Assembly: GCA_948467735.1 (NCBI GenBank)
Contig: CAOKFN010000017.1
Coordinates: 19,372-83,371 of the forward strand
Length of the DNA stretch: 64,000 nucleotides
Direction of reading: 5' to 3'
Origin: an uncultured bacterium
GTDB lineage: Bacteria > Bacillota > Clostridia > Lachnospirales > Lachnospiraceae
This document shows positions 51,449-59,651 of this stretch, in pieces. A program made the position numbers and the translations under genes. Below the pieces are notes generated by a model, which was not told the DNA's origin, did no database searches, and saw only the letters and a program-made list of their open reading frames with translations. How positions within the stretch are numbered: position 1 is the first letter of the stretch; every line of letters starts with the position of its first letter.

Positions 51449-52231
51449 ATGATTGAATATGCCTTTTCTATTTATGATTTGGAATATTTTCTTCTGATTT
51501 TTATGCGGGTATCCTGTTTTGTTTTTATAGCGCCTTTTTTCAGCACAAAGGATACGCCCGCCATGGTGCGCGTGGGCATAAGTTTTTTTACGGCGATGCT
51601 TCTGTATCAGGCGCTGACGCCTGCGGAGGGGGCGTTCTATGATACTTTGCCGGAGTATATGCTTATGGTGATGAAAGAAGCCGTCACGGGACTGCTCATA
51701 GGACTGGCGGCAAATATCTGTATGTCCATTGTGAATTTTGCAGGTTCCATTGCCGATATGGAGGTGGGCTTGTCCATGGTGACGCTTTTGGATCCGAATA
51801 CTCAGCAGGTTGCCAGTATTACAGGAGTGTTGTATCAGTATGTACTGATGCTGTTATTGATTGCCACAGGAATGTATCGATATCTGTTTGGAGCGTTGGC
51901 GGATACTTTTAAGCTGATTCCCGTGAATGGGGCAGTGTTTCGAGGGGATGCGCTGCTTGCTTCCATGCTGGAGTTCCTTGGCGATTTTGTTTTGATTGGG
52001 TTTCGGATTATTCTGCCGATTTTCTGTACGATACTGCTGTTAAACGCTGTTTTAGGAATATTGGCAAAGGTTTCGCCGCAGATGAATATGTTTGCCGTGG
52101 GTATTCAGCTGAAGGTTTTGGTGGGGCTTTCCATTATTTTTCTTACGGTTGGGATGATGCCGGGAGCTGCTGATATGATTTTTCGGGAGATGAAGAAAAT
52201 GATTGTTTCCTTTGTGGGTACAATGCAATGA
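51449..52231 (+). CDS. fliR: Flagellar export gate protein FliR
   Basis: A 260-residue integral membrane protein with six to seven hydrophobic segments. Typical segments are FLLIFMRVSCFVFIAPFFSTKDTPAMVRVG, then KEAVTGLLIGLAANICMSIVNFAG and MNMFAVGIQLKVLVGLSIIFLT. It completes the FliPQR pore. The ATG at 51449 lies behind GCAGAGGAGAA. Its end overlaps the flhB start by four bases (ATGA), so translation is coupled. Confidence 0.95.
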   Translation: MIEYAFSIYDLEYFLLIFMRVSCFVFIAPFFSTKDTPAMVRVGISFFTAMLLYQALTPAEGAFYDTLPEYMLMVMKEAVTGLLIGLAANICMSIVNFAGSIADMEVGLSMVTLLDPNTQQVASITGVLYQYVLMLLLIATGMYRYLFGALADTFKLIPVNGAVFRGDALLASMLEFLGDFVLIGFRIILPIFCTILLLNAVLGILAKVSPQMNMFAVGIQLKVLVGLSIIFLTVGMMPGAADMIFREMKKMIVSFVGTMQ

Positions 52232-53337
52232 TTCGCTATAATCTGCAGTTTTTTGCAAAAGAAGGCATGGGCGGCGAGAAGACGGAACCCGCCACTCAGA
52301 AAAGACTGGAGGATGCGCGCAAAGAAGGTCAGGTAGCCAAGAGCAAGGAGATTTCAAACGGCGTCGGGCTGCTGTCGTTGTTTCTTGTCCTGAAGTATTG
52401 GGTGGGAAACATGGGAGTCCAGCTTATGGATGTATTCGGAGGCGTTTACAATAGAATTCCTGCCGTGACTGTCTTTTGGAACGGCACCATGCCCCAGACG
52501 GATACAGCCATTGTGTACCGTTATCTTTTGTGGGAGGTTTTTCTGGTCATTGCGCCGATTCTGCTGATTGGCGTCCTGCTTGCGTTTATATGCAATATTG
52601 TTCAGGTAAAATGGAAGCCCACCACGAAGCCTCTGCATCCTAAGTTCAGCAAGCTGAACCCTATTTCGGGATTTAAGAAGTTTTTGTCGCCGCAGGCTTT
52701 GGTGGAATTGATAAAGTCCATTCTTAAGATTGCGCTGATTGTCTATATCTGTTATACTTATCTGAAGGATAAATGGCCGCTGCTTTTCAATATGTATGAT
52801 TTTCCTTTGATGCAGGCGATTCAGATTGCGGCGCAGGTGGTCACGGATTTGGGAATTCGGATTTCGGCTTTTTATATGATCATTGCATTTGCCGATTATA
52901 TCTACCAAAAGTTTAAATTCAAAAACGATATGAAGATGACCAAACAGGAAATCAAGGAAGAATTTAAACAGCAGGAAGGAGACCCGGCGGTTAAGAACAA
53001 GATCCGACAGAAGATGATGGAGGTCTCCAGACGGCGTATGATGCAGGCTCTGCCGCAGGCGGATGTGGTCATCACAAACCCTACCCATTATGCGGTGGCG
53101 ATTAAATATGATCCGGAAGTGGCCGACGCGCCCATAGTGATTGCAAAGGGCGAAGATTATCTGGCGGCGCGCATCAAGGAAATTGCGAAAGAAAACAAAA
53201 TTGAAATAGTGGAGAATAAACCTCTGGCCCGAATGCTTTATGCCAATGTGGATGTGGGGCAGGCGGTGCCGCCGGAATTGTATCAGGCGGTGGCGGAGGT
53301 GCTGGCGTTTGTGTACCATCTTCAGGGTAAAGTGTGA
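52228..53337 (+). CDS. flhB: Flagellar export switch protein FlhB
   Basis: A 369-residue protein with four membrane helices in the N-terminal half and a cytoplasmic domain containing the self-cleavage site N284-P-T-H (ITNPTHYAVAIKYDPEVADAPIV). FlhB cleavage switches export from rod/hook to filament subunits together with FliK. EKTEPATQKRLEDARKEGQVAKSKE marks the N-terminus. It overlaps the fliR stop by ATGA. Confidence 0.96.
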   Translation: MIRYNLQFFAKEGMGGEKTEPATQKRLEDARKEGQVAKSKEISNGVGLLSLFLVLKYWVGNMGVQLMDVFGGVYNRIPAVTVFWNGTMPQTDTAIVYRYLLWEVFLVIAPILLIGVLLAFICNIVQVKWKPTTKPLHPKFSKLNPISGFKKFLSPQALVELIKSILKIALIVYICYTYLKDKWPLLFNMYDFPLMQAIQIAAQVVTDLGIRISAFYMIIAFADYIYQKFKFKNDMKMTKQEIKEEFKQQEGDPAVKNKIRQKMMEVSRRRMMQALPQADVVITNPTHYAVAIKYDPEVADAPIVIAKGEDYLAARIKEIAKENKIEIVENKPLARMLYANVDVGQAVPPELYQAVAEVLAFVYHLQGKV

Positions 53338-53413
53338 ACGGAATGAAGATTTTCTAAGGCGGGGAAGAAGGGGTGTATAGAGATATGGTTAGTATGAAGG
53401 AGGAGCACGGCGT

Positions 53414-55459
53414 ATGAATGCGAGATTGGCAAAAACAGATGCGATAGTGGCCATTTATGTGTTAGTGGCGTTTATCATGTTAATTGTGCCCCTTCCCGCA
53501 ACGATTCTGGACGTGTTCATGGCATTTAATATTGCGGTGGCGTTTACCATATTATTTGCCTGTATGTTCACAAATGAAGTATTGGATTTGTCTTACTATC
53601 CGACGATTCTGCTGTTTACAACGATTTTCAGAATTGCTATGAATGTGTCTTCCACAAGGTTGATTTTGACCACGGGTACATCGGGCAACGTGGTGCAGGT
53701 ATTCGGCCAGTTTGTGGGCGGCGGCGATATGATTGTGGGTACCATTGTATTCCTTATCCTTATCATGATTCAGTTTCTGGTAATTAACAAAGGTTCCGAA
53801 CGTGTGGCAGAAGTAACTGCGAGATTTACATTGGATGCTATGCCTGGTAAACAGATGGCCATTGACGCCGATTTGAACACCGGCGCCATCGACGATAAGG
53901 AAGCGAAGCAGAGACGTGATAAGATTCAGCAGGAATCCAGCTTTTTCGGTTCCATGGACGGTGCTGTGAAATATGTCAAGGGAGACGCCGTGGCAGGCCT
54001 GCTTTTGACGGTAATCAACATGGTGGGCGGCGTTGCCATGGGTATGCTGCGCGGCAATATGGAGGTTATGGCCGCTCTGAATAATTACGGCATCCTGACC
54101 ATTGGCGACGGTCTGGTGAGCCAGATTCCCTCCCTGTTGATTTCGCTGTCCACAGGTGTTCTTGTCACAAAGGGTACCAAGGAGGCGGAGTTTGGACCGG
54201 CCATACTCAAGCAGCTCTTTGGCGCGCCCAAAGTAATGTACATGGTGGGCGGCACCCTGTCTTTTCTGGGAATTGTCACCGAGCTGAATACCATTTTATT
54301 CCTCGGTCTGGGACTGGTATTCATTGTGGGAGGCAGAATGATGGCAAGCAGCCTGCAGACGGCGGCCATTGAGAGCGAGATTGACAGTGAGGAAGCGGCC
54401 GCGGATGAAATCAGGCAGCCGGAAAATGTCAACAGTCTCCTTCAGGTGGATCCCATAGAGCTGGAATTCGGCTATGGTATTATTCCTCTGGCCGATGTGA
54501 ATCAGGGCGGCGACCTGCTGGATCGTGTGGTAATGATCCGAAGGCAGATTGCATTGGAATTAGGTACGGTGGTGCCCATTATCCGTCTGAGGGACAATAT
54601 TCAGCTGAATCCCAATCAGTACATCATTAAGATTAAAGGCATTCAGGTCAGCGAGGGTGAAATCCTCTTTGACCATTATATGGCCATGAACCCCGGCTAT
54701 GTGGAGGAGGAAATCGCAGGTATTCCAACCTTTGAGCCATCCTTCCATCTGCCCGCTATCTGGATTACGGAAGGACAGAGGGAACGGGCGGAGAGCTTCG
54801 GATATACGGTGGTAGACCCGCCTTCCATCATTGCGACACATTTGACGGAGGTTATCAGGATGTATATTGCCGAGCTCTTGACCAGACAGGACGTCCAGAG
54901 CCTGATCAACAATATGAAGGAGTCCAATCCTTCGCTGGTGGAGGAGCTGGTGCCGAAATTACTGGGGCTTGGCGAAATTCAGAAGGTACTGCAGAACCTT
55001 CTCAGGGAGGGTATTTCCATTCGGGATCTTTTGACCATTATGGAGACCTTGGCGGATTATGCGCCGTCCACAAGGGATACGGACATTTTGACGGAATATG
55101 TGCGGCAGAGCTTAAAGCGTGCGATTTCCACGAAGTATTTCCCTTCTCATGAGACTACGAACGTAGTGACTCTGGACCCGAAGGTGGAACAGGAAATTAT
55201 GGGAAGTGTGAAACAGACAGAGAACGGGGCCTTTTTGAACTTGGATCCCAACAGATCCAGAGCCATTATTGATTCCGTGGGCAAGGAGGTTCAGAAGCTG
55301 GAGAATCTTGGCAAGAGTCCCATTATTATAACCTCTCCTATTGTGCGTATGTATTTCAAACGTCTGACGGAAGACTATTATAAGGATCTTGTGGTGGTGT
55401 CCTATAATGAAGTGGAAGCGAATGTAGAGTTACAATCAGTTGGGATGGTGACAGCGTAA
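53414..55459 (+). CDS. flhA: Flagellar export protein FlhA
   Basis: A 681-residue protein with about eight membrane helices in the first 310 residues, including the conserved FHIPEP region (VTARFTLDAMPGKQMAIDADLNTG). The large cytoplasmic domain (about 345-681) forms the nonameric docking ring (ELEFGYGIIPLADVNQGGDLLDRV). It uses the proton motive force for export and receives chaperone-substrate pairs. AAGGAGGAGC precedes ATG at 53414. The stop TAA is immediately followed by the flhF ATG. Confidence 0.97.
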   Translation: MNARLAKTDAIVAIYVLVAFIMLIVPLPATILDVFMAFNIAVAFTILFACMFTNEVLDLSYYPTILLFTTIFRIAMNVSSTRLILTTGTSGNVVQVFGQFVGGGDMIVGTIVFLILIMIQFLVINKGSERVAEVTARFTLDAMPGKQMAIDADLNTGAIDDKEAKQRRDKIQQESSFFGSMDGAVKYVKGDAVAGLLLTVINMVGGVAMGMLRGNMEVMAALNNYGILTIGDGLVSQIPSLLISLSTGVLVTKGTKEAEFGPAILKQLFGAPKVMYMVGGTLSFLGIVTELNTILFLGLGLVFIVGGRMMASSLQTAAIESEIDSEEAAADEIRQPENVNSLLQVDPIELEFGYGIIPLADVNQGGDLLDRVVMIRRQIALELGTVVPIIRLRDNIQLNPNQYIIKIKGIQVSEGEILFDHYMAMNPGYVEEEIAGIPTFEPSFHLPAIWITEGQRERAESFGYTVVDPPSIIATHLTEVIRMYIAELLTRQDVQSLINNMKESNPSLVEELVPKLLGLGEIQKVLQNLLREGISIRDLLTIMETLADYAPSTRDTDILTEYVRQSLKRAISTKYFPSHETTNVVTLDPKVEQEIMGSVKQTENGAFLNLDPNRSRAIIDSVGKEVQKLENLGKSPIIITSPIVRMYFKRLTEDYYKDLVVVSYNEVEANVELQSVGMVTA

Positions 55460-56683
55460 ATGATTATTAAGAAGTTTACTGGAAAAACGGAAGAAGATGC
55501 GGTGGAAGCTGCAAAGAAGGATCTGGGCAGCGGCGTTGTCATCATGAATGTAAAATCAGTGAAGCGCAAAGGGCTTGCGGGACTATTCGGAGCGAAGCAG
55601 ATGGAAGTAACGGCGGCGCTGGAAGAAGAAAACGTGGTACAGCGCAATGTGCAGAATATGGCGCCGGCGGCAAAGGCGGAGGACGTTTTTGCGGCGCAGG
55701 CGGCAGTGAACGCCATGAACGAAAATTCTCAGAATCTCGAGAAGAAAATTGACAGTCTGCAGACCCTGTTAATGAGCCGTTTTCAACAGAGCGAAGCGGA
55801 GATAAGAGAGGCTTCCGCTGTGGACGGAGCGGAACCGCCCATGGAGGAAGCGCCGGAAGAAAAAGAGCAGACTTCCGAACAGGAACGTTTTATCAGGCTT
55901 TTATACAATACCATGCTGGAAAGCGAAGTGGATGAAAAGTATGCAAACCAGATTGTGGATGATTTCGACAGGGTAAATAAACCCGATCTGCCCATAGATT
56001 ATATCCTCTCGGACGTGTATCAGAAGATGATTTTGAAGTTCGGCAGGGCCGAGGGAATCACTCCTGTGGAAAATTCGCCCAGAATCGTACTTTTCATGGG
56101 ACCTACGGGGGTGGGCAAGACCACTACCATTGCAAAGATTGCAAGTCATTATGCGGTGGGGGAGAAAAAGAAAGTGGCGCTTTTGACGGCGGATACTTTT
56201 AGGATTGCGGCGGTGGAACAGCTGCGCATTTACGCCAATATTCTTGAGACTCCCTTCCGTGTGATTTATACGGCGGAGGAAGTACAGGAAGCGGTTCGGG
56301 ATTTTAACGATTATGACTATATATTTATGGACACGGCGGGACATTCGCACCAGAATGAAGAACAGCTGGAGCATATGAAAAATCTCATTGAAACAGTGAG
56401 AAATGCAGGAGAATGCCAGACTTTTCTGGTTCTTTCCGCCACTACGAAATACCGGGATCTGATGAGAATCGTCTCCAGCTATAAGGAAGTATCGGATTAT
56501 CAGCTGATTTTCACAAAACTGGATGAGACCACGGCATGGGGAAATCTGCTGAATTTAAAGCTATATACGGATACGCCCATCGCTTTTGTGACATATGGAC
56601 AGAATGTACCCAATGACATTGAACAGTTTAATCCCCAGAAGATAGTGAAGCAGATTTTGAGTACAAGGGCATTGCAGCAGTAA
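55460..56683 (+). CDS. flhF: Flagellar placement GTPase FlhF
   Basis: A 407-residue SRP-type GTPase. A variable N-terminal B domain (about 1-115) and a helical N domain precede the G domain with the P-loop GPTGVGKTTTIAKIA (about 213-227), LLTADTFRIAAVEQL, DYIFMDTAGHS and LIFTKLDETTAWG. FlhF places the basal body with FlhG, which follows. The G3 motif reads DTAGHS where many members have DTAGRS. ATG directly abuts the flhA stop. Confidence 0.95.
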   Translation: MIIKKFTGKTEEDAVEAAKKDLGSGVVIMNVKSVKRKGLAGLFGAKQMEVTAALEEENVVQRNVQNMAPAAKAEDVFAAQAAVNAMNENSQNLEKKIDSLQTLLMSRFQQSEAEIREASAVDGAEPPMEEAPEEKEQTSEQERFIRLLYNTMLESEVDEKYANQIVDDFDRVNKPDLPIDYILSDVYQKMILKFGRAEGITPVENSPRIVLFMGPTGVGKTTTIAKIASHYAVGEKKKVALLTADTFRIAAVEQLRIYANILETPFRVIYTAEEVQEAVRDFNDYDYIFMDTAGHSHQNEEQLEHMKNLIETVRNAGECQTFLVLSATTKYRDLMRIVSSYKEVSDYQLIFTKLDETTAWGNLLNLKLYTDTPIAFVTYGQNVPNDIEQFNPQKIVKQILSTRALQQ

Positions 56684-56726
56684 AATGATTTTTTCAGGTA
56701 AGCAGGAAGAGCGAAGGAGGTATGGA

Positions 56727-57602
56727 GTGGATCAGGCAGAACAGTTACGAATCCTAAAAGCGGGACAGCAGCAGCCAAAGCCGCTGGCGCGGGTTATCAC
56801 AGTCACCAGCGGCAAGGGAGGAGTGGGCAAGTCCAACACTTCCATCAATCTTGCAATTCAGTTTCGGAAAATGGGAAAAAGAGTGATTATTCTGGATGCG
56901 GATTTTGGTCTGGCAAATATAGAAATTATGTTTGGGGCGGTGCCGAAGCATAATTTGTATGATTTGATTTATCAAGGCAAAAGCATTAAGGAGATTATCA
57001 CATGGGGTCCTATGAAGGTGGGATTTATTTCCGGCGGAAGCGGTATTGCCGGAATGTCCAACCTGAGCAGGGAATATTTGGACTGTATTATCCAAAATCT
57101 TACCCAGCTTGACGCCATTGCCGATATTATTATTGTGGATACAGGGGCGGGGATTGCCGATGCGGTGCTGGAATTTCTGGTGGCAAGCGGTGAAATCCTG
57201 ATGGTAACAACGCCGGAGCCCACCTCTATCACGGATTCGTATTCTTTGCTGAAGGCGTTATATCGGCATGCAAGGTTTGATCAGAATGCAACAAAAGTGA
57301 AATTGATTGCGAACAGAGTGGAGAGGGGGACGGAAGGCCAGATCCTTTTCAATAAGCTGAACGCGGTGGTAGAGCGCTATCTGAAGATTCCCATGTCGTA
57401 TCTGGGATATGTGCCGGAGGATTCTCAGCTGTCCAGATCCGTGATGCAGCAGGTGCCCGTTTCCCTGCAGTACCCTAATTCCAGAGCGGCGGCCGCCTAT
57501 GAGCGGATTGCCGGACGGCTTCTGGATAAACAGGAAACAGAACGTCAGCCTCAAAGAGGAATGGCGGCGTTCTTTTCACATATTATTACAGGAAAAAAAT
57601 AA
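56727..57602 (+). CDS. flhG: Flagellar number regulator FlhG (MinD-like ATPase)
   Basis: A 291-residue ParA/MinD ATPase. It has the deviant Walker A VTSGKGGVGKSNTSINLA, ILDADFGLANIEIMFG, and the Walker B IIIVDTGAGIADAVLEF. FlhG limits flagellar number and activates FlhF GTPase through its N-terminal DQAEQLR motif, which is present at the start chosen here. GTG at 56727 has AAGGAGG six bases upstream; an in-frame ATG at 56685, directly after flhF, would add 14 residues and has no ribosome site. The stop overlaps the ATG of the PilZ gene. Confidence 0.94.
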   Translation: MDQAEQLRILKAGQQQPKPLARVITVTSGKGGVGKSNTSINLAIQFRKMGKRVIILDADFGLANIEIMFGAVPKHNLYDLIYQGKSIKEIITWGPMKVGFISGGSGIAGMSNLSREYLDCIIQNLTQLDAIADIIIVDTGAGIADAVLEFLVASGEILMVTTPEPTSITDSYSLLKALYRHARFDQNATKVKLIANRVERGTEGQILFNKLNAVVERYLKIPMSYLGYVPEDSQLSRSVMQQVPVSLQYPNSRAAAAYERIAGRLLDKQETERQPQRGMAAFFSHIITGKK

Positions 57603-58427
57603 ATGAGAGAGGATAGAGTGATTAGTATGCTTTCAAAATTTATTACAGAAGGAAATAAGGTAGAACTGCGTACACTGGAACGTATGAAAGGAGATAATTC
57701 CGAAAGAAAGAGCAAAGTCTATAACAGCATGATACATAATATTCTTTCGGAGGATACATTGGAAATTACCATGCCCATGGAAAAGACAAAGCTGATTCTG
57801 CTTCCGGTGGATAGTGAATTTGATTTGGTATTTTATGGAAACGGAAGTCTGTATCAGTGCTTTGCAAGAATTATTGACCGCTATAAGAGTCAGAATATAT
57901 ATCTGCTGGTGGTGGAGCTGACCAGCAATCTGCGAAAATATCAGAGGAGAGAATATTATCGTTTCAGCTGTGCGCTGGAGATGTGCGCCCGCACTTTGGA
58001 AGAAGAGGAGGTTCAGGCGATTGAGAAGAGAGCGCCTTATGAATTGACGCCGGGACTTCCCTTAAAGCAGAGCGTCATTGTGGATATCAGCGGGGGCGGC
58101 CTGCGTTTTATGTCGTCCCAGCGCTATGAGTCCGGCAGTTTGATTTATTGCAGCTATCATTTATTATACAAAGAAGAAGAACGCAAAAAATTTGAAGTAA
58201 TCGGCAAGGTGCTTGACAGCAGAGAACTGGAAAACAGGCCGGGCACTTTTGAACATCGAGTACAATATTACGATATCGACGCCAATACTCGTGAAGAAAT
58301 TATCAAATATATTTTTGACGAAGAGAGAAAACATAGACGCAAAGAAGTATATTGTGATAAGCCGGAAAACGAGGAGAACCAAGAAAATCAGGAAAGTCAG
58401 GAGATACAGGAAGATGCACAGCTTTAA
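57603..58427 (+). CDS. PilZ-domain flagellar brake protein, YcgR-like
   Basis: A 274-residue protein. The N-terminal YcgR-type domain (about 10-100) is followed by a PilZ domain with the c-di-GMP binding motifs RREYYRF (RxxxR) and DISGGGLRF (D-x-S-x-x-G). The C-terminus is a Glu/Asn/Gln-rich tail (NEENQENQESQEIQ-like). YcgR relatives bind c-di-GMP and slow the motor at the C-ring/stator. The gene starts in a TAAATG junction with flhG. Placement inside the operon ties c-di-GMP signalling to the motor. Confidence 0.9.
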   Translation: MREDRVISMLSKFITEGNKVELRTLERMKGDNSERKSKVYNSMIHNILSEDTLEITMPMEKTKLILLPVDSEFDLVFYGNGSLYQCFARIIDRYKSQNIYLLVVELTSNLRKYQRREYYRFSCALEMCARTLEEEEVQAIEKRAPYELTPGLPLKQSVIVDISGGGLRFMSSQRYESGSLIYCSYHLLYKEEERKKFEVIGKVLDSRELENRPGTFEHRVQYYDIDANTREEIIKYIFDEERKHRRKEVYCDKPENEENQENQESQEIQEDAQL

Positions 58428-58432
58428 ATGAT

Positions 58433-58510
58433 ATGTCCGCTCAGGCGGGCAGACAGGAGGCAGTGTCCTGATTGGAATGTCCGTTTGAGCGGGCAGATGG
58501 GAGGCAGTAT
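58433..58510 (+). repeat. 44-bp duplication containing the cheB ribosome site
   Basis: ATGTCCG...GCGGGCAGA...GGAGGCAGT occurs at 58433-58466 and again at 58477-58510. Both copies carry a GGAGGCAGT Shine-Dalgarno segment followed by GT or AT, but only the second is followed by ATG (58509). Confidence 0.8.
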
Positions 58511-59594
58511 GAAAAAAAATATTTTAGTAGTTGATGATTCTGCACTCATGAGAAGAGTCCTTTGTGATATAATCAATAGTGATGAGAGATTTGAAGTTGT
58601 CGCAAGGGCGGCAGACGGAGTGGAAGCGCTGGATCTGCTGAGCAGGAATCAATATGACGCGGTGGTTCTGGACATCAATATGCCGAAGATGAACGGCATT
58701 GAACTGCTAAAGGAACTGAAAAGCCGCAAGATACCTGCGAGGGTGATGATAGCCAGTACGGATTCCCATGAAGGTGCCAAGACCACGCTGGATGCGTTGG
58801 AATTAGGCGCGCTTGACTTTATACATAAACCCATGAGTGCGGTGGACTGCCGGGAAGGGATTTTCAGGACGAATATGCTGGAGATTCTGGGAGCGGTGGC
58901 AGGCAGCAGAATTCCTGCTTTTGAAGCGGAAGAGAAAGTTCAGGAGAGCAGGCAGATCATTTCCAGGGTGGTGGATATTGCCAGAAAATCGTCTGCCAAG
59001 GTAATACCGGGAACTAAGGTTGTGGCGATTGCCAGTTCCACAGGGGGGCCGAAGGCGCTGCAGTCCGTGGTTCCGAGACTCCCTGCGGAGCTGGATGCGC
59101 CCGTGCTGATTGTGCAGCACATGCCAAAAGGATTTACGGCGTCGCTGGCGGAAAGATTTGACGGAATCAGCGCGGTAAAGGTGAAAGAGGCAAAGGAAGG
59201 CGACGAACTGCAGGCGGGCACGGTATATATTGCCATGGGGGGCATGCATATGAATGTGGCGGTATCGGCCGCGGGAAGGCACACCATCCATTATTCCGAC
59301 GAACCAAGCAGAGAGGGTGTGAAGCCCTGCGCTAACTATATGTACGAATCTCTCTGCGACAGCCGTTACGACAAGATTATCTGTGTGGTAATGACGGGAA
59401 TGGGAGCCGACGGTACGGAGGGAATCAAAACGCTTGCGCAGAGGAAGAAGGTTCATGTCATATCCCAGGATCAGGCTACCTGTACTGTGTATGGCATGCC
59501 TAAGAGCATCTATACCGCAGGATTGTCCAATCAAGTTGTTCCGCTGGAGCAGATTGCACAGGAAATTATTTTGAGCACAGGCGTCAAAGCGTGA
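58509..59594 (+). CDS. cheB: Chemotaxis methylesterase CheB
   Basis: A 361-residue protein. The N-terminal receiver domain (phospho-acceptor Asp55 in AVVLDINMPKMNG, Lys of FIHKP) is joined by a linker to the C-terminal methylesterase domain. The catalytic Ser is in ASSTGGPKAL, the His in VQHMPKGFT and the Asp in MTGMGADG. It demethylates or deamidates receptors in adaptation. ATG at 58509 follows GGGAGGCAGT; the longer frame from 58428 runs through a duplicated leader. No cheR is seen in the window. Confidence 0.95.
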   Translation: MKKNILVVDDSALMRRVLCDIINSDERFEVVARAADGVEALDLLSRNQYDAVVLDINMPKMNGIELLKELKSRKIPARVMIASTDSHEGAKTTLDALELGALDFIHKPMSAVDCREGIFRTNMLEILGAVAGSRIPAFEAEEKVQESRQIISRVVDIARKSSAKVIPGTKVVAIASSTGGPKALQSVVPRLPAELDAPVLIVQHMPKGFTASLAERFDGISAVKVKEAKEGDELQAGTVYIAMGGMHMNVAVSAAGRHTIHYSDEPSREGVKPCANYMYESLCDSRYDKIICVVMTGMGADGTEGIKTLAQRKKVHVISQDQATCTVYGMPKSIYTAGLSNQVVPLEQIAQEIILSTGVKA

Positions 59595-59651
59595 GAAGAA
59601 TGATTTCCGCAAGGTTTTGAGCAAGTATACAGAAAGGTAAGGTATTATTGT

